Assembly: GCA_036362985.1 (NCBI GenBank)
Contig: JAYGXS010000006.1
Coordinates: 8,989,185 to 9,053,184 of the forward strand
DNA from: Ligula intestinalis
Taxonomy: Eukaryota > Platyhelminthes > Cestoda > Diphyllobothriidea > Diphyllobothriidae
Direction of reading: 5' to 3'
DNA: 64,000 nt
Shown here: piece after piece, positions 48,105 to 57,909 of the stretch
Numbering within the stretch: the first letter of the stretch is position 1
Layout of the letters: each line of letters begins with the position of its first letter
Made by a program: the position numbers and the translations under genes
The notes under the pieces: model-generated
The model's input: the letters and a program-made list of their open reading frames with translations, nothing else
The model's database searches: none
Told to the model about the DNA's origin: nothing

Positions 48105-49130
48105 TTACTTGGCGTTGGAGGAAGTGGCATTTTTGGGGTTAATAGTGAGACCAGCAGCCTGCAACTTCCCGAGCACTTGACTCAGGTTGTCGAGCAAGTG
48201 GCCTACGGACTTGCCGTGTACGATTATATCGTCTAGATAAACGAGACAAGACCGGGATGATAAATCTCGAAGTACCAGTTGCATCAACCTTTGACACGTA
48301 GCGGTGGCGTTTGCAAGACCCATCGGTAGTGTGTTGAACTGATAAAGCCCAGTGGGAATGATGAACGCTGTCTTAGGACGATCTTCAGGTCGAACTTTTA
48401 TCTGCCAATAGCTGTGGGAAAGGTCGATACTGGCGAACCAGGAAGCCCCGGCTAGAGCGTCAATAGTGTCGTCGATACGCGGGATCGGGAAGGAATCGCG
48501 CACGGTGACCTTGTTCAGTTGCCGATAGTCGATGCACAACCTTAAGTTGCCGTCCTTCTTCTTGACAAGAGTAACGGGAGCAGCCCATGGAGAGTTTGAG
48601 GGTTCTATGATACCCTGAGAAAGAAGGTCTGAAATGATGTCGTTAAGTTCCGTTTGGTAGTGGACGGGTATTCGACGAGCTGGTTGACGCTGTGGTCGGG
48701 CGGTATCAGTAATAATTTCGTGCTGAACCATTCCGGTGCGTCCGATTGGCTGTCCTGCCCACGTAAAAACGTTGGGAAATGGGAGTAGGGTATTTTTTAA
48801 TGCACGGTAATGAGCCATGGGAATTTCTTTACGAGTCAGGAGGTCATCAATAGATATCGGTTCCGTCGGCGGAGTGGTGTCGAGTGTGTTGATCTCAACG
48901 GTGGTTAGAGGTAATACCGATCTGGGGAGTAGAACAGTGGTAGGATTGTTGGGGTCCACGATGAGATGGTGAGCGCGGAGGAAGTCTAACCCAATTATTG
49001 CATCCACCTTAATGTCCGGCGACACTAGCATGGGATGTATGGCAGTACAGTTCGGAAGGACAACGGAGACGTTGTGAATACCCGTAAAACGTAGGGGAGA
49101 ACCGTCAGCGGTTATTAATTGGATTTGTGG
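48105..49130 (-). pseudogene. Gypsy protease end and reverse transcriptase
   Basis: The frame starts with the end of the protease (VDAIIGLDFLRAHHLIVD) and runs into RT: QGIIEPSNSPWAAPVTLVKK, KKDGNLRLCIDYRQLN, SFPIPRIDDTIDALAGASWF, FASIDLSHSYWQIKVRPEDR, GLYQFNTLPMGLANA and CLVYLDDIIVHGKSV with an intact YLDD. Catalytic Asp residues are kept. In the palm, CNAP is changed to ANAT and the following Phe to Cys. The frame ends by a shift near 48125 inside LTINPKKC.., and a TAA stop follows about 60 bp later. Confidence 0.9.
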
Positions 49131-49862
49131 GGGGAGGAGAACGATGAAAATTTGTGGGATCTAAATATGGAGCGGATAGCGCCAGTGTCAATGAGTATGG
49201 TGGCGGATGTTCCATTGAGCGTGCCAATGACTGTTAGTGGGGAATCTGTGGGTTTTAGGGTAGAAACAGAAGGCACTAAAACAAAAAGTTTCTTACCCCG
49301 GATGTTGTTATGTCCACACTTCCAAGCCTGCTGCTTGAACGTCTGGCAGTACCAGCAGTCATTTGAGTCGTTCGACGGGTGAGGACGAGGGGTTGTGCAG
49401 TCAGGTGTTGGGTGTTGCATGGGGAAGTTGGCAGGAGCAGCGTGTGGAGTGGGATGGGGTTGGGTGCCCTCGAATGCCCTTACGATCTGGAGGGCGGGGA
49501 GTAAGGTTTTGGCGGGGGCGGATATTAAATTCTCGTTTCGCCTCTTCGGAACGTAGGCCACCCTCAAAGCGAAGAAATACCTGTTGGGAAATCTCAGACT
49601 GTGTGAATATGCGGCTAGCGAGGGTGAACAAGGCATCGAGGTATACATCAACCGATTCACTGGGTTTTTGTGTGCGTAGGCAGAACTGCTTGTGAATATC
49701 AACCAGTGGTTTCTGGGGACCGAATAGCTGCTCTAAGCGTGCCCATGCGTCGTTTAGGCTAGCGGGTGGTTCGGCGGAGAGGTATGCAAACCGGCGTTTG
49801 GCCGTTCGCCTGAGCAGTCCCAATAGGTGGGACACTTGGTGCTCTAAGGGGAAATACTCTAG
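49115..49862 (-). pseudogene. Gypsy gag C-terminus, zinc knuckle and protease
   Basis: 49862-49401 gives capsid-type sequence (LEYFPLEHQVSHLLG, ARLEQLFGPQKP, FEGGLRSEEAKREFNI). A shift near 49530 moves to the frame 49702-49115: a Pro/His-rich linker, an atypical knuckle CWYCQTFKQQAWKCGHN, and the aspartic protease ILIDTGAIRSIF around 49176-49206. The knuckle is not the standard C-x2-C-x4-H-x4-C. Spacing resembles the variant boxes of CsRn1-like flatworm elements, but that placement is inference. Frame change between protease and RT occurs near 49115-49130. Confidence 0.8.
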
Positions 49863-52800
49863 ATGAGACAGCTACTAATAGAGCTAGAAAAACGGAGATC
49901 CAATGGCGAGACAAATCTCAAAATAAGAGAGGGAAAAATAGTTCAGGTCAAAAGGACATCGCTCTGGTCGAAGCCGGTAACAGTGACGGCCTAGCTGTCC
50001 CGCCACCGAAACCTCAGACATGCCCTCTTAAATTGGTCGTTTTAAATGCCAGATCACTGATTAATAAAATGCCTCTGCTCCAGACTCTGGTTTTCGTCAA
50101 CCGCCCAGACATTTTTATGGTAACTGAGACATGGGCATCGGCCTCTGTAGCTGACTCAGAACTCTCCGTTCTAGGTTACTCATGCGTTCGGAACGATCGA
50201 AACAATGGCCGTGGCGGAGGAAGCTGTATCTATATTAAGCAGCCACTTGCATTTCTCCCGTTGGACTATCCACAATTCACAGCGGTGGAGGAGAGCTGCT
50301 GGCTACAAGTTGTTCTAAAAAACAAATGCTCCTTACTTGTTGGCTGTGTTTATCGCCCACCTAATGCCGATGCAGACTACGATCTTTGTCTCTCGCAGGC
50401 ATTTCATGCCGCAGCTGACTTGAATCTTAAGTATTGCTTGATTGCAGGCGATTTTAACCTTTCTGACGTGCAGTGGTTTCCACCATCCGGTCCTTCAAAG
50501 TACGAGAACTTACTTGAGGCAATAGATATCGGCATGTGGGATCAGGTAGTCGATTTTCCCACTCGAGGAGCAAACATACTCGACCTAATTTTTTGTAGGG
50601 GATGCGAACCACTTTCAGTGTCATCCTTAGACGCACTTGGGAGTTCAGACCATCTTACAGTTGTTAGTGAACTAGAACTGGAGGCGGATAAAACATTTTC
50701 CCAAACGTATAGTTTTTATCATGACTTCCGATCAGCAAACACGGCTGACCTACTGGCACATCTAAACGCTCTCGACTGGTCTGAATTTTTCCAATGTTTG
50801 GATGTAAATGTTTGTACCGATGCACTGTACAAAGTGTTGGATCCACTCATCCTCCACTTTGTCCCCCGTAAGAAAGTAATACATGTCAAGGATGAAGTGT
50901 ACCTTCCTCTGTCTTTCCGTCGTAGGCTGCGTAAACTCTCTCGTCGTTTGCATCGGCAGAACGACACTTCCGTTCTGCCCTTGATCACACTGATCTTTGA
51001 GCAGGCTAAGAAGCTCTCCGAAGAAAAGCAGATAGCCGATGAGGCTCACTTAGCTGAAAACCCTTCCCTTAATGTTGCGAAACTCTTTTCGCGTACAGTA
51101 AAAGCGCAGATGAAAACGCAGCACCCCATACTTAGAGATGCTTTAGGAAACCCCATAGCTGACGCTAAGCTGACCGCCGATAGCTTCAATGCGTTCCTAT
51201 CCAAAACGTTTAGTGAAAGCTCGTTCGCTGCACCTCCGGTTATCCAGGCTTGGACGGGTGCCATACTCGAAACCATAAGTTTTACCGTCTGGGATGTGAC
51301 TGTAGCCATTCGTCGTTATCGTCAATCCTATAGTCCAGGACCAGATGGCGTCCCAGTTAGCCTTCTAAAAGCTGAAGCGAATGATATCTTTCCGTCTATT
51401 CTTTGTAAGGTATTTAACCTTGCTCTTGAGAGCGAAACCTTTCCTTCGTTGTGGAAGGAATCACACATAATGCCTATTCGCAAGCACGGCCGATCGACAT
51501 CATTCGACAACTTTAGGCCAATAAATACACTTCCCGCAGCATCGAAGATCTTGGAGACCTTAATCAAAGAAAAGATGATGCGTCACTTGACAGAGAACAA
51601 CCTGCTCAGTACAGCTCAACATGGCTTTCTCGAGAAACGATCTTGTGACACCTGCCAGCTCTCTTTCTTTGATTATGTGCTGCAATCTAGAGACAGCGGT
51701 TTTGCCACTTATAGCGTCTATTTTGATTTTACTAAGGCCTTTGATCGGGTCGATCATAACCTCCTCCTTCTGAAACTGGCCTCCTTCGGCATAGGTAGCA
51801 AGCCTCTGAACTTCATATCTTCCTATTTGGATGCTCGCACACAACGAGTAAAAATTTCCAATGTTATCTCCAACCCCACGCATGTGAGGAGTGGAGTTAT
51901 ACAGGGTAGTGTACTGGGTCCGCTCCTATTTTGCCTTTTTGTCAACGACGTTTCAGATTGTTTTCAGTATGGCAGACACTTCATGTACGCTGATGATTTA
52001 AAAGTCGCTTATCGATATAAACCGGCAGATCGCAACATCGTGCTCGAGCTGATAAAAAAGGATCTTCAGGCCTTCGCCCAGTGGTGTTGCACATGGCGCC
52101 TCACCCTTTCATGGCACAAATGTTCCGTTATGGTTGTTGGCGACGATCATCAACCGGAATTAAGCATTGACGGCCACGAACTAAATGTTCCAGCAGTTAT
52201 CAAGGATTTGGGCATATCTTACTCTAATAGTCTCAATTTTGTCAGAGCACTGTGCCCTGATAGTCTCGAAAGCACGCCGAACAACCGGATTTATCCTTAG
52301 AAATTTTAAGACTATCAATGTTAGAACTAGCCTTTATAATATGTACGTGAGACCTAGTCTTGAATACTGCTCGCCTCTGTTCAGTCTTCTGCGCACTAGT
52401 GAACGGAAGAAAATAGAATCGGTGCAGCACTTCTTCACTAGAAGAGTTTTCACTACAGAACACCGTAACTAAACCTACCAAAAAAGGTGCGAACTTATAA
52501 AGCTGGATCCCCTATGGCTTCGTCGATTGCAGAAGGGTCTATTTTTACTGTTTAAACTTTTGAATGGTCAAACCTTTAATCCTCTTAGTACAATAAGGCA
52601 GCTTGAGCACTCTCGACGCGCCAGTCATCGAGACGTATTTTTATTTCTTCCTATGGCACGCACAGTTAAGTACCGGCAATTCTTTTCAGTAAATGCCATA
52701 TCAATCTGGAATAAGCTGCCCAAAAGTATTAAAACCCAGCAAAACTACCCTATGTTTAAGAGAGCTGTAACTAGTTTTCTACATTCAGGACAACTTTCAC

Positions 52801-53340
52801 GAATTTTGGGTGCTGACTCGGTGGAATCTCTCTTTCACTCTGATGGCGCTCGTGGACTTTGAACCCCGCCAGGCTTCACTGCTGAAGATAATGCGGCTGA
52901 AGCAGCAACCCGCAGTCTGCTAACCCTTCAGCCGATAGCTCGCAACTTTTGCCGACAACCATTGAAGAAAGACTGAGAACACTGTGTTCTTGTGCCAACC
53001 CTCTCCGTCTGGAACTAATGTTTTTAAACGATATGAAACAGTTCTCCTGCTGATGAGTCAACTCAGCTTACAACTGTACATTTATTCCGTTTGTATCATA
53101 CCTTTGAAGGCAGGTTTTTTTTCACTTGAAACAAACTCCTAATCTCGCCCAGTATTGACGAAACAAAAAACCTGAAACAAAACCAATACTGGCTGCAACA
53201 TAAGGAGTTTGTTTTAGGTTTTTTCCGGTCTTCGAGGTGTTGGAAGGCGCCCAAGAGGTGCATTACCAACTCTTTACAATTGCCTGTAAACTGGCATAAT
53301 AAACATATTATTATTATAACATTATTATTATACCGTTTTC
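49863..53340 (+). mobile_element. CR1/Jockey-like LINE, family 1, nearly intact ORF2
   Basis: Inserted in gypsy gag. The open frame runs from the left junction through the end of ORF1-like sequence into ORF2. The endonuclease (50033-50690) shows LNARSLINK, TETW, GCVYRPPNAD, AGDFNLSDVQW and SSDHLTV. The RT (51290-52140) shows SPGPDGVPVSLL, QHGFLEKRSC, VYFDFTKAFDRVDHNLLLLK, GVIQGSVLGPLLFCLFVNDV and FMYADDLKVAY with the YADD box intact. It breaks at a frameshift near 52240 and TAA 52470-52472, then stays open to 52862. The 3' UTR ends CATAATAAACATATTATTAT and TTATTATA repeats. CTAG flanks both ends (49859-49862, 53341-53344). The 5' end is truncated. Confidence 0.92.
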
Positions 53341-53530
53341 CTAGTACGCGCCAGTCAGAGAAATTCTCACCAACTTCGTATAATGGGGGTCGAGTAGGTT
53401 CTGGGCCGTGGGAGGACTGCGCTAGCATTTTGCTCAACGCAACCGTGAGCATATCGATGCTAGTGGAGCGATGACGTGAGTTCGAACGACTGCGAAACAT
53501 CGCTAAGAGGGGCAAGGTGAAAAGTGTGTG
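53341..53530 (-). pseudogene. Gypsy gag N-terminus, severed by LINE
   Basis: The frame from ATG-type start near 53515 reads a Ser/Arg-rich head (FRSRSNSRHRSTS), MLTVALSKMLAQ and ends PPLYEVGENFSDW at the LINE junction. Removing the LINE and one CTAG joins FSDWRV in frame to LEYFPLEHQ of the distal gag part at 49862, showing that the reading frame was continuous before the LINE arrived. Confidence 0.8.
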
Positions 53531-53637
53531 CGTGGAACCGAGAAAATGTTGTAAAGGGACAGAGGAAAAAAGATATATATATCAAGCGAAAAATGGGGTG
53601 ATGGGGTTCAAATAGAACAACAAGCTGCCACCAAATA
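53531..53637 (-). promoter_or_regulatory. Gypsy 5' leader with possible primer binding site
   Basis: On the minus strand the leader after the 5' LTR starts TATTTGGTGGCAGCTTG, where a TGG-led tRNA 3'-end complement is expected. The primer tRNA was not identified. A TATATATA run lies near 53573-53580. Confidence 0.35.
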
Positions 53638-53989
53638 TGTGACGACCTACAAGAATATGGTCAGTAGGCACCACACATACGCACTATCGTAAGACAGGAT
53701 AGTAGAAGAAGAAACTCAGGATAAAACGAATGTATAATGATGTAGAAGTTATAATAGGGTTATGAATAATATAGGGAGTGAATATATTGGATGATTGTAT
53801 CAAGTGACTACAAGGGGTTAATAGGCAGGGAGCAGCCGGCTGCCAATATTGAAGATGGTCATAGAAAAGGATTGGGATTGGAGTTGAAGTTGCTGGCCAA
53901 CAGGTGCGTTGGCCGTGTTGGATATTTTGAAAAGGGAAACAGTGGGAATCTTTAGTCAAGGTTACCTGGGAAGGTTGGGTCTCGAGACA
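53638..53989 (-). repeat. 5' LTR of the gypsy element
   Basis: Direct-repeat partner of 45615-45966, with TGTT flanking on the right. No other copy of this LTR was seen in the window. Confidence 0.92.
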
Positions 53990-54145
53990 TGTTTCGGCTC
54001 AAACTGGTCACGGCTAATTCCACCTCAGTTGAAGGGCATGACAGTTTTTCAGACCCCAAGTATTCTTACTATCTAACAGTAACATGCACAATGTAAATTA
54101 TATTATTTCAGGTTTCGCCAGTTATTTGCTCTTAGAAGTAAGATT

Positions 54146-54319
54146 TTTTTTTCACTTTAAACAAACGCCTTTAATTCGCACACTATTGACCTAGTAAAAG
54201 ACTAAAACAAACGCAAAAGTGACTGCGAAAGAAGCGGTTGGGTTAGGTTTTTTTCCTGCTTTCTGGGGTTTTTGATGGCGCCGAAGATGTGCTTTACAAG
54301 TAAACTTTATTATTATAAC
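54146..54319 (+). mobile_element. Solitary LINE 3' UTR
   Basis: TTTTTTTCACTTTAAACAAA, then GGTTTTTTTCCTG..TTCT.GG and GGCGCCGAAGATGTGCTTTACAA followed by TTATTATTATAACA, resembles the last ~200 bp of the family 1 LINE (53108-53325), while its final 30 bp match the end of the 9845-10144 element. No coding part is attached. Confidence 0.6.
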
Positions 54320-55950
54320 AGATCTTTAGATGGGTCGAAGTGAACGACTTCAAAATTTTTAATGCTGGATAGGGTGATCTGTTTTCCAACCGCGGGGCAA
54401 ATTCCCAGTATCGAACGATTGCTTGTAGATCATAGATAGTGGTTAAGACAGCTCTCTAGAATGTTCGAGGAGCAATTTTGCTCGAATCTTATCTAGACAA
54501 TGTGATTTACATTCCTCAAGATTTTATTTTGAGATAAATTGTTTATTCACCATAAAAATCTCCCCAATATTTAGCGCTCCCGCCATCTCATCGCTTGTTT
54601 TGACGAAGCAAGTATCTATAGTAAAAACTTACCAAAGAAACTAAGAAAAATTTTCGGGTTTCATTTTGCAGTCGCACATCTCGAGTTCTATATCCTTTCT
54701 GATAGCAGGAATCGGGTTCCAGTTACGTGTGCTCTTCCATAATTAGCTATATAGTAACTTCGCATTTTTGACTGCTCCATAAAGCAAGTAAAAATCAAAG
54801 TTTCGTCGCCTTTTGAAAACCCACGTTTTCTACCTTGTAGTTCGGGAATTTGTATTCTTCGAAAGCTAATTCTTGATTTTTTCTACCAATGAACTCGGTT
54901 GGATATCTGGGGCACTGAAAGTGGAGGATGACTTTGCATTAGGTGCAACAAACGATTCTTAAATGTTTCCCAAAGACAGCACGAGGCCTAAAAAAATAAA
55001 AAAATCTCTGAGTGAATATGCTGCGTACGCCTAATGATCATATTTGTAGTTGCATACCGTACGCCTAACTCATATGAGCAATGGAACAGCCTTCATCCTA
55101 AAACACCATATGAATACCTATTAAAGAGGCAGCAATGCAACTATAGAGATCTTATGTCCACTCAAGATGAGGAAATCTTCTAGATCGAAAATATATCTTC
55201 CATGGACTTCTGATGATCATATTATCATGGCCTACAATCATTCATATTATACCAGGCTGGCGTATTAGAAAATCAAAGGAGAGGTTGATTTTCTGAGTGA
55301 AGCCGACCATCCCACCAAATTAAACTGCATTTTATGCAAAGTAACGAAATAGCAGGTCAAGAGGCACTTACTTGTATATTTGGAGCATAAGAAACTTTCT
55401 CTTTTGAAATGTTTGGCTAAACCGCTGCATTTCTTCACTACAATGTACCAATGAAGAGTTCGAAGGCATTTTCCTACGTTTCTCTTAATAACATTGACTC
55501 GAGGATGAGTGGAACGCTGGAATTCAGTCGTCATCAGTTCCTCGTTATTTTCGAGGCACTGTATTTTTGACTTGACTGTCATGTCGTCGTCTTTTCAGGT
55601 TATATATACATTTTGAGATAATCGGCTATTACTACGGCGGACAGAAAGCATAGAAAGATATTGATATTCTGGAGGCCTGTCACGCCAAGCCGTTATGAAC
55701 TTTTATGAAACAAGAGGCTTAACTTGAAACCTGGTGCGGGCTGCTTGCAGAAGCAGCCGTATGGCACAAACGAAATCTGCCTAAAGTGAATAAGAGTAAA
55801 GGATAGAAATATTCATTGTAGTTTTTCCTGTTATTGATAAAATAAAAAGAACAACTGGTTTTTACATGTTGTTTTCCTGCAAACATTTAATCTGTCAAAA
55901 ACCAGTGCAGCGAAAAGATTCCACACTTATTCATATAACTCTTGAGTTGT
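54320..55950. other. No gene recognised
   Basis: A minus frame of 105 codons at 55582-55265 has no domain and no splice partner. No repeat family was recognised. Confidence 0.45.
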
Positions 55951-55959
55951 TTGACTGAG

Positions 55960-55986
55960 CACTGCGTTTGACCAGCAAACGCAGTG
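55960..55986. other. Perfect 11-bp-stem hairpin
   Basis: CACTGCGTTTG (55960-55970) pairs perfectly with CAAACGCAGTG (55976-55986) across the loop ACCAG. Outer TTTGA/TCAAA bases extend it with a small bulge. No T-run follows, so it is not a typical terminator. Confidence 0.7.
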
Positions 55987-56141
55987 AATCAAACCATCAC
56001 CTGAGATACCGCAGGATGGCGACTATCCAAGGATCATCTGTGCCATTTCAGATTCTGTCTTCAAGTAGTTTAGAAAATTAATTCACGGCAAATCTTGAAT
56101 GATAACTACCTGCTCAGATTATTTCAGTTTCTGCTTGCAAG

Positions 56142-56313
56142 AATATACACATATTTAAGCAAATATTTGTTAATCACCAATCCATCCCCTTGATTATATC
56201 AATAAATTTAATGTTTCTGAAATTCGAAATTCAGCGCTGAAACTACAACAAAGTTATTAATATAATCAAGGGGATGGGGTGGGGCTTAACATTTGCTTAA
56301 ACATGTGTGACTT
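56142..56313. repeat. Long imperfect inverted repeat (fold-back/MITE-like)
   Basis: The left arm, about 56142-56205, pairs with the right arm, about 56254-56313, across a 48-bp loop. The core ATCCCCTTGATTATAT pairs with ATATAATCAAGGGGAT without mismatch, and the outer AAGCAAAT/ATTTGCTT also pairs. No clear target duplication was found. Confidence 0.7.
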
Positions 56314-56439
56314 TTCGCCACTGACTTCATTCGACGCCGTGCTGCCACGGAAATCCCTGCATCATCGGCGTGAGACCAACAGCCTTGCTGTCTTTATTTC
56401 CGGTCCACCACCGCTCAGTGTCCATTTCTGAGTCACAAG

Positions 56440-56860
56440 GGCCCGGGGATTCACTCCTTCCTTTCTGCGAAATCTGACCGAGTCGATTGTGGCAATTCGC
56501 CAGTACTCCTGCCTCAATGCCTATATTTGGGCTTCGTTTGTTTGCCACACTAAACCGATCATGCAATCCACCTGTAAAAGAATGAGAGGGCACCACTTCT
56601 GCATTCAACTCCGGGCCGAAGGCACTTCTATGCATGCCAAGATGAAGTGGTCCAAACTTCGGTTATGTGCGGTGCCGTGCATGGCAGATTGGCACAGATC
56701 ACCGCCTGGATGATTTTTCGGTGGATCCCCGGTTGTAGAATCGCAGTTCTTTTCTTCAATGCGGAGTTTCTGCTTTGTGCATGGATGACGGACCGAGTTG
56801 ATGCCACTTCTGCATTCGACTCCAACCGAAACGCATATCTGCGGATGCGAAGGTGAAGAT
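56440..56860 (+). repeat. Dispersed repeat R, copy 2 (opposite orientation)
   Basis: Anchors shared with the complement of 41570-41960 are TTGGGCTTCGT(T/C)TGTTTG, CACTTCTGCATTCAACT, GTGGT(C/T)CAAACTTCGG and GGCACAGATCAC. Identity is moderate, much lower than between the 41.1- and 63.5-kb copies. Confidence 0.65.
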
Positions 56861-57201
56861 ATTCACTCGATTTGCCACAAAAACATTTTTCATAACGCTT
56901 ATTGAAATGATAAATTCACACGTTGCGAGGTATTTATTCCGCTTAGGCGACATGTATGCTCCTGGTGAGTGGGTTGTAGCCCAGCAAACACGCATGTATA
57001 AAAGTATAAACATAAATGTTTCCTCAAATTTGCACGTACTTGAGAGGATATAGGACCAGTTTTTAAACTATCGTTGAAAACATTTCGCAAATAGTTGTGT
57101 TATTTTCTGAAATTGGAGGATCGAATTACACTGCAGCAATATTCACGAAGTTGATATGAAATGCACGTCCATTTTATAAGGGTTTATTATGTCATTTTTT
57201 G

Positions 57202-57301
57202 NNNNNNNNNNNNNNNNNNNNNNNNNNNNNNNNNNNNNNNNNNNNNNNNNNNNNNNNNNNNNNNNNNNNNNNNNNNNNNNNNNNNNNNNNNNNNNNNNNN
57301 N
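57202..57301. other. Assembly gap (100 N)
   Basis: Exactly 100 N, marking a scaffold gap of unknown true size. Confidence 0.99.
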
Positions 57302-57905
57302 ATTGCTGTCTGTTGTCACGTAAATTAGCAAGTTATAAATGGCAATTGGTAAATGCAATTGCTTTATCCTTTTGAGGTACCACTCTATCATATTCTCAAC
57401 AAAAGTACAAGGTATGCCATTCGTTGTGTGAAAAATGTAAATGATCGATTTACGGCTTAGATTTTACACATGTACTTGCAATCCTAACTTCAGTTTTAAA
57501 TAGACTAACATATATTCTTTGGAGTTCAGCTTTCAGGACGTCTTCTTCAATTGCCTTTCGCATTCAAATGGCTTCCTGCTTTTGGCATTTTCCCTTCATA
57601 GCATTTAAAATAACTATTTTCAATGATCAACGATGTCCGGTTAATGGTCTCATACTCTATTCCATGACTTAAAACTAACAGACCGATTATTCAGATACAC
57701 AAAACGCTTTCGTTACGGTCCATCTATAACTTGTTTGTGATTTATTGCCGTGACGTGTAATTTAGAACTCATCTGCTGTTACGTCGTAAAAGGGAACCAG
57801 CAATGTTGCGTATATGTAGACATTTTTCATATACTTTTGAGTTATTCGACCTTTCATATGTAGGATTCGTGGACGTGAGAGTGTGCATGTCCACGACCTT
57901 CTTAA
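57302..57905. other. No gene recognised
   Basis: AT-rich sequence between the gap and duplication arm B. Short frames only; nothing could be supported. Confidence 0.45.
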
Positions 57906-57909
57906 AATG

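Larger units (their letters stand above)
45615..53989 (-). mobile_element. Ty3/gypsy LTR element, complete but broken, with nested LINE
   Basis: Two long direct repeats (45615-45966 and 53638-53989, each 352 bp) begin TGTGACGACC and end ACA. Each LTR has TG...CA ends, and TGTT flanks both sides (45611-45614 and 53990-53993) as a 4-bp target duplication. On the minus strand the order is LTR, gag, protease, RT, RNase H, integrase, LTR. GAAGGGGGCTG at 45977-45967 next to the 3' LTR is the polypurine tract. Without the 3478-bp LINE the element would be about 4.9 kb. At least four frameshifts and an internal stop disable pol. Confidence 0.92.

Noticed and set aside
50454..51883. Minus-strand open frames inside the family 1 LINE
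   Set aside because: They are shadows of the well-supported plus-strand ORF2.
55265..55582. 105-codon minus-strand frame
   Set aside because: No domain, no splice partner, and a length expected by chance in a window of this size.
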